Source: Vandiemenella viatica | Lineage: Eukaryota; Arthropoda; Insecta; Orthoptera; Morabidae | Assembly: GCA_031002005.1 (NCBI GenBank) | Contig: JARYHS010009186.1 | Span: forward strand, 248,863,894-248,927,893 | Direction of reading: 5' to 3' | DNA length: 64,000 nucleotides | In this document: piece by piece, positions 10,096-20,628 of the stretch | Numbering within the stretch: the first letter of the stretch is position 1 | How the letters are laid out: each line of letters begins with the position of its first letter | The notes under the pieces: model-generated | Seen by the model: the letters and a program-made list of their open reading frames with translations, nothing else | Database searches by the model: none | What the model was told of the DNA's origin: nothing | Made by a program: the position numbers and the translations under genes

Positions 10096-10504
10096 CAGTG
10101 GCGTAGCTAGATCAACAAGGGCCCCGGTGTAAAAAATTTATTTTGGGCCCTGAGGCCAGACGGGCGACCTTGTTTTTGCTTTGTGTGCTGGTAGGGGCCC
10201 CCTGAACTGAGGATGGGGGCCCTTGAATTGTTCTTTAAGGGCCCCTGAGCAGTGGTTGGGGCCCCCTGAGCAGCGAGGGCCCTTAGTGAGGGGCTCCTGT
10301 GTTCTCAGGGGCCCTTTAGACGACGGTAGAGCTAAAAAAAGAAAAAGGTCACCAGTTTGCCATGAAAGCTCGTGGGCCCTGTAAACTGAGCTTGAGGGCC
10401 CCTAGAGGTGCGCTTAGGGGCCCCTTGAGGTATGCTTGGGGGCCCCATGAGCGTGAGGGCCCCGGTGCCCTGCACCGCCTAGCCCCATAGTAGCTACACC
10501 CCTG
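10096..10504 (+). mobile_element. hAT-like non-autonomous element (409 bp), GGGCCC-rich
   Basis: The termini CAGTGGCGTAGCTA (10096-10109) and the reverse complement CAGGGGTGTAGCTA at the other end (10491-10504) match at 12 of 14 positions. The flanking 8-bp duplication GTTGTAAT (10088-10095 and 10505-10512) is the hAT superfamily hallmark. There is no open frame. The interior is built of repeated GGGGCCCCTGAG-type units and is very GC-rich compared with the surrounding intron. Confidence 0.85.
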
Positions 10505-11194
10505 GTTGTAATATGGAAATCAACTAGTATTAGAATTTTAACCTATTACTCCAAACAAGGATCATAAGTTTGTACAAATCTAGAGTTCCATCTAACTCGT
10601 CATTCTGCTGTTATAACATTATGCATACCTTACATACTCTTCTAGAAGGAATTTTCTGCTGTCTCTGAAAAGAGACTTGACAAAATTAGATCATGCAATA
10701 ATCTGCTGCATCATAAGGATATAAACATGCAGAGCAGATTGCAGTGAATGTTGCAGTAGATGTTTCATCCTTGTGAAACAAAAGCATTGAAAGTAATGGG
10801 TAAGTGCATGCCGATGCAGTCACTCACTAGGTCACCCTCACGTTGTTGACACCGCAATGTCGTGTGCGAACAATGTATTTTCTTTGTCACATCACAGCCT
10901 AGAGTGATACTGGACGTGGTCTGTGCTTTGACTTAATTAAGCTAGGTCATGTGATTCAGCTTCTGCATTTCATTATACAATTCGGGTTTTGTATTGTACA
11001 GAGTAGTTTTGTTCCCCACAGTAGAAGAAAAATTAATACGTGTAGTGTTTACATGCCTCTCTCTATGGGATAAATGTCACAGAAATCACCACAATAGGTT
11101 TATTGTGGAAAAAGAATGTCAGAAAATAGCAGTTGAACTTCAGCCTAGAAGTAAATGAAGTACAGGCATTAATGAACTGATTTTTTTTTTTTTG

Positions 11195-11600
11195 TTTTTT
11201 TTTGCTTAGGGAAGCTGGCCCACAACTGTTGTAACTGGTCCTTGATATCCTGGATACTAGCACTGGAATGGAGTTGATGTTCAAGCTGGTTACATACATG
11301 TTCTATCAGAGACAGGTATGGGGATCTTGCTGGACACAGGCATAACTCAACGCAGACAGTCCATAGAGACACATTCTTTGCATATAAGAACATTATTCTG
11401 TTGAAAAACGGTACCATGACACCGTCATATCAGGGGTAACGCATGAGGACATACGATGTCCATGACATACTGTTGTGCCATCAGAGTTCTCTAAATCACT
11501 ACCAGACGTGACCTGAAGTCATACCCAATGGCCCCCCTACCATGACACCAGGAGTAACACCACTTCAGCTATTATGCACTATTATATGAATGTAGCACTT
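11195..11600 (-). pseudogene. Tc1-like transposase C-terminal remnant
   Basis: Minus-strand translation at 11169-11417 contains CPARSPYLSLIEHVCNQLEHQL and SIQDIKDQLQQLWASFPKQ. These resemble the Tc1 family block usually written WPARSPDLNPIEHVWDQL and the following helix. The third catalytic residue region is altered (SPDLNPIE reads SPYLSLIE). Stops and frame changes follow on both sides, so it is a dead fragment. Outer limits are approximate. Confidence 0.65.
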
Positions 11601-11784
11601 CAAAATTGCACTATATAGAAGTTTTGATCAAATGCAATGCATATTATGAGACTGAAATTGTATTATATTCAAATCCACATCCAGCACCTACAAACTTACC
11701 CTTATTCCAAAATATTACTGGGCTCAACCACAATGAATTTTAGGACTAACATTAATAAAAATGGTAACCAATCCACAAACCCAC

Positions 11785-12019
11785 CTGAGGGCTTTTCCAG
11801 CAGTAACCGGTAGCTTGGGTAGTCTGTGCTCAATAGTTGGTGGTATGTCCGCACTCCATACTCCACTTCCTCAGTAGCAGGTGAGACTACTGGCTGCTCA
11901 GAAGTAATAGTTGAAGTGGGCAGTGGGGGAGTAGGCTCGCTCTCTTCCTGTGATGGGCTTGGACTCGCACTCAGCTCGGTATCATTGGCCACATCCCACG
12001 TGGGCAACGGGTCTGTCAC
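11785..12019 (-). CDS. Dg: Dystroglycan exon 8: mucin-like end and start of cadherin-like 2, with apparent frameshift
   Basis: 235 bases. The acceptor is TAG at 12022-12020 and the donor is GTGGGT at 11784-11779. From the exon 7 junction (phase 0) the frame reads a Ser/Thr/Pro-rich mucin-like stretch (SASPSPSQEESEPTPPLPTS) with an NDT sequon. The 3' part encodes dystroglycan only in a different frame: IPPTIEHRLPKLPVTAGKAL, which joins exon 9 as ALR-YIVPED. That frame opens after a TGA at 11873-11871. One base is therefore missing (or two are extra) between about 11844 and 11870. This is either an assembly indel or a true frameshift. Confidence 0.88.
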
Positions 12020-13200
12020 CTACAGTCAAATTGATTGTACCACTAAATGTCAAAGGAGTAATAGGTTTACTAAGTACACAGTTGTAAGTAACACGGAAAT
12101 TTGGCTACAAGAGTTATATAAAAGTACATTTGTTTATTTTCTATGTCAAAAATCAATTCACAAAACAATTAATTTTGGAGTGCTAGAGAAAATGTTTACA
12201 TTCAACTATTAACTTGCACACAACACCCCAACACCAAAGGTGATTCCTGTATATGACTGTGATTTGAACAAAACATACCTGAACAATTGTTATTTTAAGC
12301 GGTTGCTCAATTAATACATAAATTAATAATTGTTAACACAATTCAAAGTTTGTGCAGTACCCTACCACATGCTCACCATCATATTATGAATATGTTAAGA
12401 TTTATTAAAAAATAAAACCATCAGAAATTTGCCAAACACAGTTTGATGAACAAATAAGCTTCTACAAAAAGCCAAGAACTTATGAAATTACTGACATTGA
12501 AAACATTGGCTACAGAAAGATTTCGGTTTCCATTAGGAATATGGAAGCACTGCATTGGAAGAAAGGAAGACTATACAGGAAAGAATCAGAATATAAACTA
12601 CACTACATGTTTTACATTTTTGTTTACACAATAAACCATATTTCAAATTTGAATTGCTCTTGTATTTATTACACCCTTACATGGCTCCTCAGCTATTACT
12701 AATTCATTTTAAAAGGACCACACAAAAAATTCTATTTCATTACAATTTTAATTCCTCAAAAACCATTAGAATGTAAAGTGAATTTTGGAACTTTGTTGTT
12801 ACCAATTGCAATAGTTTATTTCAAGATGCAGTATCTCTTATTGTTAGTATCAATAAAACCAACTAAGAGAAACACTCAAATTAAGTTCCACTATGAACAA
12901 TGTGCCATCATCTATTCTTGTAATTTAAAAAAAAAATATGATTAAGATTGTGTTTTGTGTAATGATTATTGTTTATGGAGGGGATTATACAAATAGCCAA
13001 ATGGTTCAATATTTATCATTATTGGAAGACCATAAAAACAATCTGGAGGAGGCCTGAAAAAGGGGATGATATATTTCAGTATCAGCTTAAAAGAAACATA
13101 AAGCGATTTGTACAGTGTATCAAGACATTTTAAATAGGACAGAATATGTATCCGGTCATAAAAGACAGGCACTGTCAATACACATCAATAAAGAATTCTC
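12020..13200 (-). other. Dg intron 7, right part, nothing recognised
   Basis: AT-rich intron with no recognisable gene or repeat before the LINE at about 13205. Confidence 0.5.
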
Positions 13201-13204
13201 CATG

Positions 13205-14065
13205 CTCTTGTAAACAGTTGCAGGGTGATCTGGACAGGATATCTAATTGGGTTGGTAAACATGGAATGAAGATAAATGCAAAGAAGAGTCAGCTTATTAG
13301 ATACACAAATAAAAAACAAAAGGTTAATTATGAATATAAGGTGGGGAAAGAATTGCTTGCTGAAGACTTGAAATGCAAATATTTTGGAATTACTTTTGAT
13401 AACAAACTTAACTGGGCAGGACACATAGGACAGGTGGTAGAAAAAGGTTTCAAAGTTCTGCACGTGTTGGAGAGAGTTATGAGGGGATGTACGAGAGAAG
13501 TCAAGGAATTGGGTTACAAAACTTTGGTCAGACCATTGCTCGAATATGGTAGTGTAGTATGGGACCCTCATTTTACGTATCAAATACAGGAGTTGGAGAG
13601 GGTGCAAAGAAGGGCTGCTAGATTTGTTTCTGGAAATTATCGCAGAATGCAATCAGTGACGGATATGATAAAGGAGCTGGAATGGGATTCATTGCAAGAC
13701 AGGAGGAGGATGAGGAGGGTCATGGGAGTGTACAGGGCATATACTGGTGATGAGGCATGGAAAGATATTGCAATAGGTATGAAAAGTAGTGCATGGAAGG
13801 GAAAAGATGACCATGACCACAAGCTGGCACTCGATTTCAGGCACAAGGGTGTGGGAAGATTCTCTTTTTTAGGTAAGGGTGTCAGGGATTGGAATGAGTT
13901 ACCAAGAGAAATGATGAATAATTTACCGAAAACTTTGAAGGAATTTAAAGATAAAATTTGTAGAGGGCAAATGTAGGTGGGTGCAGGATAGGGGGAAGAT
14001 GGGTGTGTAGGGAAATTGCCACCGGAGCCTGTGCTCCATTGCAATTATATTAAATTAAATTAAAG
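13205..14065 (+). mobile_element. LINE (family B) 3' end with intact RT C-terminal frame
   Basis: The plus-strand frame 13146-13976 carries the C-terminal half of a Jockey/CR1-like reverse transcriptase: WVGKHGMKINAKKSQ, YFGITFDNKLNW, LLEYGSVVWDPH, LERVQRRAARFVSGNY, then VRDWNELPREMMNNLPKTLKEFK, ending at a stop. A short 3' UTR with GTGCTCCATTGCAATT ends in an ATTAA-type simple repeat tail. It is 5' truncated, as expected for LINEs, and is the best preserved of about ten copies in the window. Palm motifs (YADD) are absent because of the truncation. Confidence 0.85.
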
Positions 14066-14486
14066 TAATTAATCAATCAGAAGCATGTCCATTCTTGGAT
14101 TGTACAACCGGCTTGATAATATAATACTTGTACATAAAACAAGAAGCTAGTCATGGATTCTTCCTGTATCTATGATTATGTACACACTAGTGAAGTAAGG
14201 TGAATGCAATATTTCACAGCATTAACATTATAAGCACATTTGATATTTAGTTAAAGTATATCTATTTCCACTGTTTCATTGGCCTCACAAGAATTTTAAA
14301 TAGGATAAGGCATCCTGTTGTAACTGTAATAACACTAACAATTTCATGTATTACACTATACAATGTGAATGCTCCTTACAACAGTGAATGTCCTGGGATC
14401 AAGTAGACTACCTTCTTGTGTTTCTTTGACAATTTTACAAAGTACGATTTATCACTGTCCATAAAGTGTATGCAAGCCACACTTAC

Positions 14487-14627
14487 ATAAGACACCTGAC
14501 TACTGCTGCTGCTGCTACTGCTTGACTCGCCCTCAATGGAAAAGATGGGTGTGGCTGAGGGGATGGCCCCAGCCTCATAGGCACGGCTTGGCTCCAAACT
14601 CGAAAGATGTGTTGGCCTCATTGGTAC
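14487..14627 (-). CDS. Dg: Dystroglycan exon 7: mucin-like cassette with poly-Ser
   Basis: 47 codons, phase 0 at both ends. The acceptor is TAG at 14630-14628 and the donor is GTAAGT at 14486-14481. It encodes PTHLSSLEPSRAYEAG, then FSIEGE and a run of nine serines coded by AGC/AGT repeats. A weaker donor, GTGTCT, would end the exon at 14496, also in phase 0. Identity is supported by position, phase and Ser/Pro composition rather than by conserved motifs. Confidence 0.8.
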
Positions 14628-15654
14628 CTACAAAGTCAAATGCATTAGGTTGACTATGCATTCATAGTGGCTGTCTGATAATGTGTTCACTGTTATGATC
14701 ATAGCAGATTAATTCTAAACAATCTTCTGAACATGTATCCCATGAGAGCTTAAAGACAATGCACTGAATTGTTTGATACATACTGACACCTTTATTCAGT
14801 GTGGGTGTGTGTTACCCAATCACAAGATGGGCAATTCCTCATCTCACATTATAAAACTGATGATTTATTTCAGCAATTAGATTTTTTTCCAAAAGTATGA
14901 GCTTAATAACAATCACATTTCATTTCTCAAGCCCTCATAAGATGATGCTCTGGGATACGTAAACAATTTAGCAGCCAAATAATGATAATATTGTAATACG
15001 TTTTCTGTGGTGTCATGTATAAAAGGTATGATGCAATACTCATAGCCGTCTACTGTACTGTGATCTGTATGAAATACAGGTTGTTATTAATAAATGTGTG
15101 GGAAGCTGTATTTGACAAGAACATAAAGATCTTGTAACCCATTATGATTGATCTTCATGTGGAATGAATTTCACGTGGTAGGAACAGTTTCCACATGTAA
15201 TTCTGCAGATTTTGATGTTAAAATAAAAGCAGTTAAAATATGGATTAAGAGGTTCTAAAAGCAATGCAATCAACAATTGTGGCAACAACCTCCCCACAGT
15301 ATCAACAATTCTATTTGATATTACCATGTAACCTAAGATGAAAATTCGGTGGTGATAGTACTCTAAATGGTAAATTAAAAATAATATCCAAAATAGCTGC
15401 AGCAAATTATTTCTACGATTCACTCACGTTTTCAATCTGACTAAAATCTAACAATTATGGGGGCAATACAAGTTCCTAGTGTCCTAGTAGCAATTTTAAT
15501 GCTGTCACATAATATTTTTAGTAGATTATATCTAATTTTTTAAAAGAAAATGAACACATACAAAATATTAGATTTCCCAGCAAATCAAGAAATAGAAACC
15601 GTAGTTTAATAACATCACATTAAAAGTACAACAAACACGTTACTGGAAACTCAC
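14628..15654 (-). other. Dg intron 6
   Basis: 1.0 kb of AT-rich intron. I see no repeat, RNA or coding signal. Confidence 0.6.
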
Positions 15655-15900
15655 AACAACAGGTGTAGGCAGTATGGTGAAGGTGGAGGCTATTGCGGCA
15701 GGGCTGGTGGGGGGACGCAGGGCTGGCTGTGGCTCCGACACAGACGCTGACTCGCCATGGTGGTGGCGATGAGGGTGTGAAGATGCTGTTGCCTCAGGGA
15801 AAGATGGTGATGACATTGTTGGCACCACGCGTGCCTCTGGTACTGTGTCCCCATCGTAGCCACTCGGCACGTCTTCGTCGTCGTAATCACCAGAGCCAAC
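15655..15900 (-). CDS. Dg: Dystroglycan exon 6: mucin-like cassette
   Basis: 82 codons, phase 0 at both ends. The acceptor is CAG at 15903-15901 and the donor is GTGAGT at 15654-15649. It starts VGSGDYDDEDVPSGYDGD, an acidic Ser/Gly/Tyr stretch. It continues as a Ser/Thr/Pro/His-rich region (SSPSFPEATASSHPHRHHHG) ending FTILPTPVV. It is placed directly after the furin-like site, where vertebrate mucin-like sequence also begins. Low complexity and O-glycosylation-type composition fit the mucin domain. Confidence 0.85.
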
Positions 15901-16509
15901 CTGTTCAAACACTAAGTAAGCTTATGCTGAGTAATAGGGGAGCTGGCGTCTATTAGTGATTATGAAGGATGTTACGTATGGTATCAGATTACCGTATGTT
16001 GTTACATAGAAGGTGTAAGGAAAAATATGAAATGTAATTTAATATTTGCATGTGGCAATTTTTGTTGATAAATACATAGCGATATGTCTACATGATAATA
16101 ACTTTATTGAAAGGGTAGTTCCTTTATTATCACTGTGCTCTGAATAAAATAATGAGCTGATAACTGAACTATCTGAAGAGTGGTGCTGACAAAGAAAAAC
16201 TGTGTATAGTAAATGCAAAGGACAAACACCACACACCACATAACAGTAAAACTTTCATGTTCTTTGAACCCACCACAGAATGACAACCTACAAAGGATAT
16301 ACAGCAGTGACACTATGCCTTGATGGAAAAAGGTGTCAGCTACAAAGAAAATTTTTTTGACTCCCTTGGCTCAATATTAATTATTCTTTTATTTGTAAAA
16401 TGGAAGGAGGAAATAAAAACAAAGCAAGGAAATGGTTGATAATTTGGCTAGTTGCTGTAGGATGGTATTTTTGTTATGAAACACATTAAAAGTATCATAA
16501 GACTTTCTA

Positions 16510-16816
16510 GTGAGTATCAACAAGTGGCAGATCCAAGATTTTGGTTTGGGGGGGGGGGGGGGACTTTGGTTTGGGTAGCGACTTGGCTTGAGTAAATTTT
16601 GGTTCAGAGGGCTTGCCTTCAGTGGATTTTGATTTTGGGGGAGGGGCTTGAGTCGGCCATGGGGTAGTCTTTATAGCCTCCTCGAGCTTTGTATCCATAG
16701 AGCTAAAAAAAAGTCTCCAAAATTACAATGTCGGAGGTCGACCTAGATACTTTGGAGAAGGGGGAGCTTGAGCCCCTAGCCCCCCCCTCCACCCCCCACC
16801 CCCCCCCCCCCCCCCG
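16510..16816. repeat. G/C-homopolymer-rich intronic repeat
   Basis: Between GTGGCAGATCCAAGATTTTGG and a C-rich stretch with long C runs (16779-16816) lies a purine/pyrimidine-skewed block in Dg intron 5. It resembles degenerate G-rich mobile elements in layout, but I could not define terminal repeats or a secure target duplication (TCAAC occurs at both edges). The minus-strand Pro/Lys-rich frame 16507-16698 crosses the homopolymer and is probably not an exon. Confidence 0.4.
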
Positions 16817-17005
16817 TCTCAACAGTCAGGAAAACATACCACAAAAGATTAGATTAGTTGTAAATAAAGCCGGTTGAAAGAGCTTATTATTGACAATTAA
16901 TTGGGATGTACGCAAAGCAGTTTTAAAAGGGGACAGATTATTTATTCAAGACAGGATTGAAAGAAACAGAAAACAAGTACAGAGCTCTCTAGTCTCCTCT
17001 CTCAC

Positions 17006-17155
17006 CTCCCTGCGATCACGGCGCGGAGCCACTCCAGCATGCCAGCCTACGACAGGAAGCTGCAGCACCTCTGCTAGAGTGCCATCCAGAGCTTGTGTCC
17101 GCAGTTCAGCAACTGCAGCCTGCTGCACACTCCACACACGTCCTTCACAGCCCAC
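17006..17155 (-). CDS. Dg: Dystroglycan exon 5: end of S1 domain with furin-like site
   Basis: 50 codons, phase 0 at both ends. The acceptor is CAG at 17158-17156 and the donor is GTGAGA at 17005-17000. It begins VGCEGRVW, whose Cys matches the second Cys of the alpha-dystroglycan N-terminal disulfide (vertebrate LGCSLNQ). It continues to LPVVGWHAG (vertebrate YPVVGWHIA). It ends APRRDRRE, where R-D-R-R fits the furin consensus and lies where vertebrates have RVRRQ, so removal of the N-terminal domain may be conserved. Confidence 0.95.
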
Positions 17156-17625
17156 CTGCAATGACATTGTTTATAGAGAGACAGTTGTCTTTGATCCTGT
17201 TGATTTAAAATCTGAATGTTGAAAAATAAAAACATATGTTCCTGATACTAAAAATCCATAAACCTCAACTTTTTCCTCCCATTTATCTGTAGGCAAAGTT
17301 TAACAGTAATCTGACCATGTGGGTACAGCATTTAAATCAAATACAATTTAAAACAACAGTACATTATTCCCATTTCCTTCTTTTATTATATTTACTTTTA
17401 CAGCTCACTCACAATGAGATCAATATAGCTAGGAGAGTACAGTCGGCATGAAATGGAAAAGAAATCAGCCACAGAATTCATTAAGGAACCATCCTGGCCT
17501 TTGTCATGGTGTTAATTGTGAAAAACAAATACCTATATGACCAGACCATGGATGAGAATGAGCATTCTCTGAAATGTTAGACATTAGCAACAAACATTCA
17601 GCCATCAAGCAAAGCTGAAATTCTT

Positions 17626-17746
17626 GTATGTAATTATAGGTTTTCCCGGTGAATCTGATGCTTGAAAGACTCTCGGGCATGCGGCTGGGACAGTTGATTC
17701 GTTCATCTACGATCAATTGACCTGGCCGCATGCCCGAGAGATTTTC
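17626..17746 (+). mobile_element. Hairpin insertion E2 with 14-bp target-site duplication
   Basis: This is a 121-bp insertion flanked by the 14-bp duplication AAGCTGAAATTCTT (17612-17625 and 17747-17760). A 35-bp head (with ATAGGTTTTCCCGGTGAATC) is followed by imperfect inverted arms sharing CTCTCGGGCATGCGGC and its complement. The arms cover about 17661-17700 and 17711-17749, reaching to the end. There is no coding capacity or A tail. It has the same architecture as 4755-4925 and 46375-46489. Confidence 0.78.
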
Positions 17747-17760
17747 AAGCTGAAATTCTT

Positions 17761-19639
17761 CTTTGAAAGAAAATAACTAAATTATTCCCACTTTATATGC
17801 AAGCTAAACACAAAATCCTGGTCAAATAACATATCAAAAAGTGCTGAGAAGAACTCCAGTTAGAATTTTCAGAATATTGAATTAATGCTCCGTTAAATAT
17901 CTGATGTTTCCTTGACCATACATAGTGAAGTTATTTTCAAAAAACAAAATGTGAAATTTCATAAAAGAAAATGATAAGCATTAGTCTCAACAAAGAAATG
18001 ATTTACTGCCGTAGCATGTAATGTTATCAAGTAATCTACAAACGAAGCCAAAATCATTTTGTTCTTTTGTCTGTAGTACAGTTTGCATGGCAGCACTGCA
18101 TTATTTATTTGCACTTTCACTATCAACTATACGCACTTCATTAGGCAGGTTTGGATAGGAACTGTAATTTCAATATCATGAAAGTAGAATGAGATCCTCT
18201 TTAAAAACAAACTTGCCCAAATTTCTTCAGGTCTGTCGATTTCTTGCCTGGCTTAAGCTAAGTCACCACCTGTTATTTCCTTCACAACTATGACAAATTT
18301 ATGGCCTCAGTACATGTGTTAATCTGTTTCATCATCTATGAATTTGTCTAAAGTTGTTCATCTGTACAAGTCCAGTGTTGTCTGGACCAGCAGCTTTGTT
18401 TGATTTTATTAATTTGGTTGAATACTCCCAGTATATACAAAAGAATAGGTGACTCAAGATATCATTTTCCTCTGCATGTTACTGCTACTTTTCTACTGTG
18501 GAGCAGCCAATGTGCTAATCAGTATCACAAGAGTGAAGGCCATTGGGAGATTCTTGAGTTTGTAATTTAAGTTCCTAATTAGCTACCACTATTGTTGTGG
18601 ATGAGAAGTTAAAATTTGGGCCTGGCATTTGAGAGGACATGGGTTTAATCTAGACTTCAGTTTTCCACATTTTCTTCAAATAACTCCTGCCAAATGTTGA
18701 GATTGTCACTTCAAAAGACCACAGCTGAATTTTTTCTCACATTACTTGTCCCTCTCCTCTGCTGGATTAACAATGATGGCATTAATCAATCATAAAGCCC
18801 TAATCAACTAAAAACCAAATAGCAATTCAAGATTACTTCAAACACCCTCATCCCAAAAAATTACATAACTTAATGATAAACCATTAATTTTTTTTCTAAA
18901 GAATTGTTATTCTTGAAGCCGTGGTTTAACTGATGAGTTAGCAACACAAGATCAAAACTGTTTATAGGTTAGCTCTAAAATACAAATCATTTGAAGTGCA
19001 TAAAAAATCTGAGGCCTCATACAAACTTCAGCCTTATACAAACTACCTACAAAAAGTATGTGCGCTCTATGGCTCTTAATTAAAATTACTGGGCCTATAC
19101 CAACTGAAATAGCATAAAAGCAATGTGAATCCTCCAACTCATATAAACTGGTTACACCAAGTTGTTCTTGAATCTGTACTTACTGATTGAAATGGAATAG
19201 ATGCTGTTCATCCATACAAATTTTCTGAATGACTGATATTTGCCACTTTGTATCTACAATCTCGTATTGTTATTCCCTTCAACTGGACTAAAGTCATACA
19301 TACAACATTACAGAAACGAAACACTCGCACAATTATACTGACACTTGGCACTCAAATTAATTGCTTCTCTTTGGTTAAAAAACTAAAGAGTATCTAATCA
19401 TAACCAACACCATGGTTCCCCTCCCCCCCAACCTAATGTCCTCTCTTCTGTCAATTGCAAACTCCTGCAGATTCATTACAATATGTTACTGGTTAGAATA
19501 ACTGTCCATTGCAGTGAAAATAAAACTGAAAAAAGGAAAAATTAAAAGAGCTGATATGACTGCAGACAATGAAATATTATTAATATAATATAGTAATTAT
19601 TTTAGAAATATATGAGGAATATTAAAATTAACACCTTAA
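17761..19639 (-). other. Dg intron 4, central part
   Basis: AT-rich intron, 1.9 kb. No gene or repeat was recognised by eye. The frames here are short and stop-delimited. Confidence 0.5.
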
Positions 19640-20300
19640 TAATATGAATTGTGCACACACACAAGTCACCCGTATCATTTTGTTTTCTCCATGCTCAATG
19701 CATGTCAGCCAATGCTTCTGAAATGCCTGAATTCACATATAAAAAAATTCTTCTGGGAGACGACACAACCACTCGTGCACCAGGGACTGAAATTTCATCC
19801 CAGAAAGAGCTTCTTTCAGGGTTCCAAACACATGGGAATAAGTTGGGGCAAGGTCAGGCGATGGCTTCAACTGTTGTGGTGGTCTTGGGAGTGATGACAC
19901 AATGTGCCTGGCCCGGATTCAGAGCATCAGCTACAGACATCAGACCATTTGTGAACTCCCTATTCCATTCATACACTTGCTGCTATGACAAACAGGCATC
20001 CCACTACTGTACCTTTATTCTGCAATAAATGTCTATAGGTTTTACACCTTCACTTTGCAAAAATCTAATCACTGAAGTGCTGTTCTTCTCTGGTACACAT
20101 TGCTGGTAGGGCGGCCATTTTTATACTGTTCCTGCACTGGTGCTTGCCCATCTTAACTGTGGTGCCACCTATGAGGACATCTGGCACATTATTTCAAACA
20201 GGCATTCCAACTTACAGACCACAGGCATGCACTTTTGATTTTATATTACATTTTTAAGGTTTTCATTTGACTCTCCCTCGAAGTACTATCTCACTGCCCC
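19640..20300 (-). pseudogene. Internally deleted, decayed mariner-like element
   Basis: Minus-strand translation with stops gives IDIYCRIKV, QQVYEWNREFTNG and TVEAIA, a mariner N-terminal HTH region. The reading then jumps directly to PDLAPTYSHVFGTLKEAL and VHEWLCRLPEEFFY, the C-terminal block after the third catalytic position. The middle of the transposase, with the first two Asp residues, is missing. It is a different mariner type from the copy at 415-1744. The limits are approximate because no clear TIR pair was found. Confidence 0.65.
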
Positions 20301-20505
20301 TCCGCAAAAAATACAAAGTACTATTGCTCCTAGCTTCAGATCACTCTAATTAATGTTGCGAGACAAAGAAGCGCTATATTTTTACGAAATATTGCACTGC
20401 TTTCAAATCTTATTGTTGGTACAGTACTTTTTTCATACCACTGTAAATGGAACACAAAGGAGTATGAAGAAAGGTATGAATGGTAAGTATAAAGATGAGC
20501 CCCAC

Positions 20506-20628
20506 CTGCCAGCGGAGAGCAGTGGCACGTCGACTGCTCCTCCTGCGCAGACTGCCCGGCCCAGCCATCACCACCGCATCACCCAGAAGGTCTGGCCGCT
20601 CCACAAATGGCTCTAGGACTGGGGCACC
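20506..20628 (-). CDS. Dg: Dystroglycan exon 4: S1 domain, middle
   Basis: 41 codons, phase 0 at both ends. The acceptor is CAG at 20631-20629 and the donor is GTGGGG at 20505-20500. It encodes GAPVLEPFVERPDLLGDAVV, then MAGPGSLRRRSSRR and ending ALRWQ. Vertebrate equivalents are [20 protein letters not shown] and ALLSWK. MAGPG is a near-invariant marker of the alpha-dystroglycan N-terminal S1-type domain. Confidence 0.94.

Noticed and set aside
12966..13652. Minus-strand frames opposite the family B LINE
   Set aside because: They are antisense to a recognisable RT C-terminal frame and have no motif of their own.
16507..16698. Minus-strand Pro/Thr/Lys-rich frame between Dg exons 5 and 6, with a T-rich tract and TAG upstream
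   Set aside because: It could mimic a mucin-like exon, but it runs through a G/C homopolymer in a repeat-like block, lacks a good phase-0 donor, and its wording is low-complexity. Exons 5 and 6 already join in phase.
17650..17680. Hammerhead ribozyme core in hairpin element E2
   Set aside because: CTGATG and GAAA are present but separated by only three bases, A9 is replaced, and no stem II or cleavage-site arrangement can be drawn.
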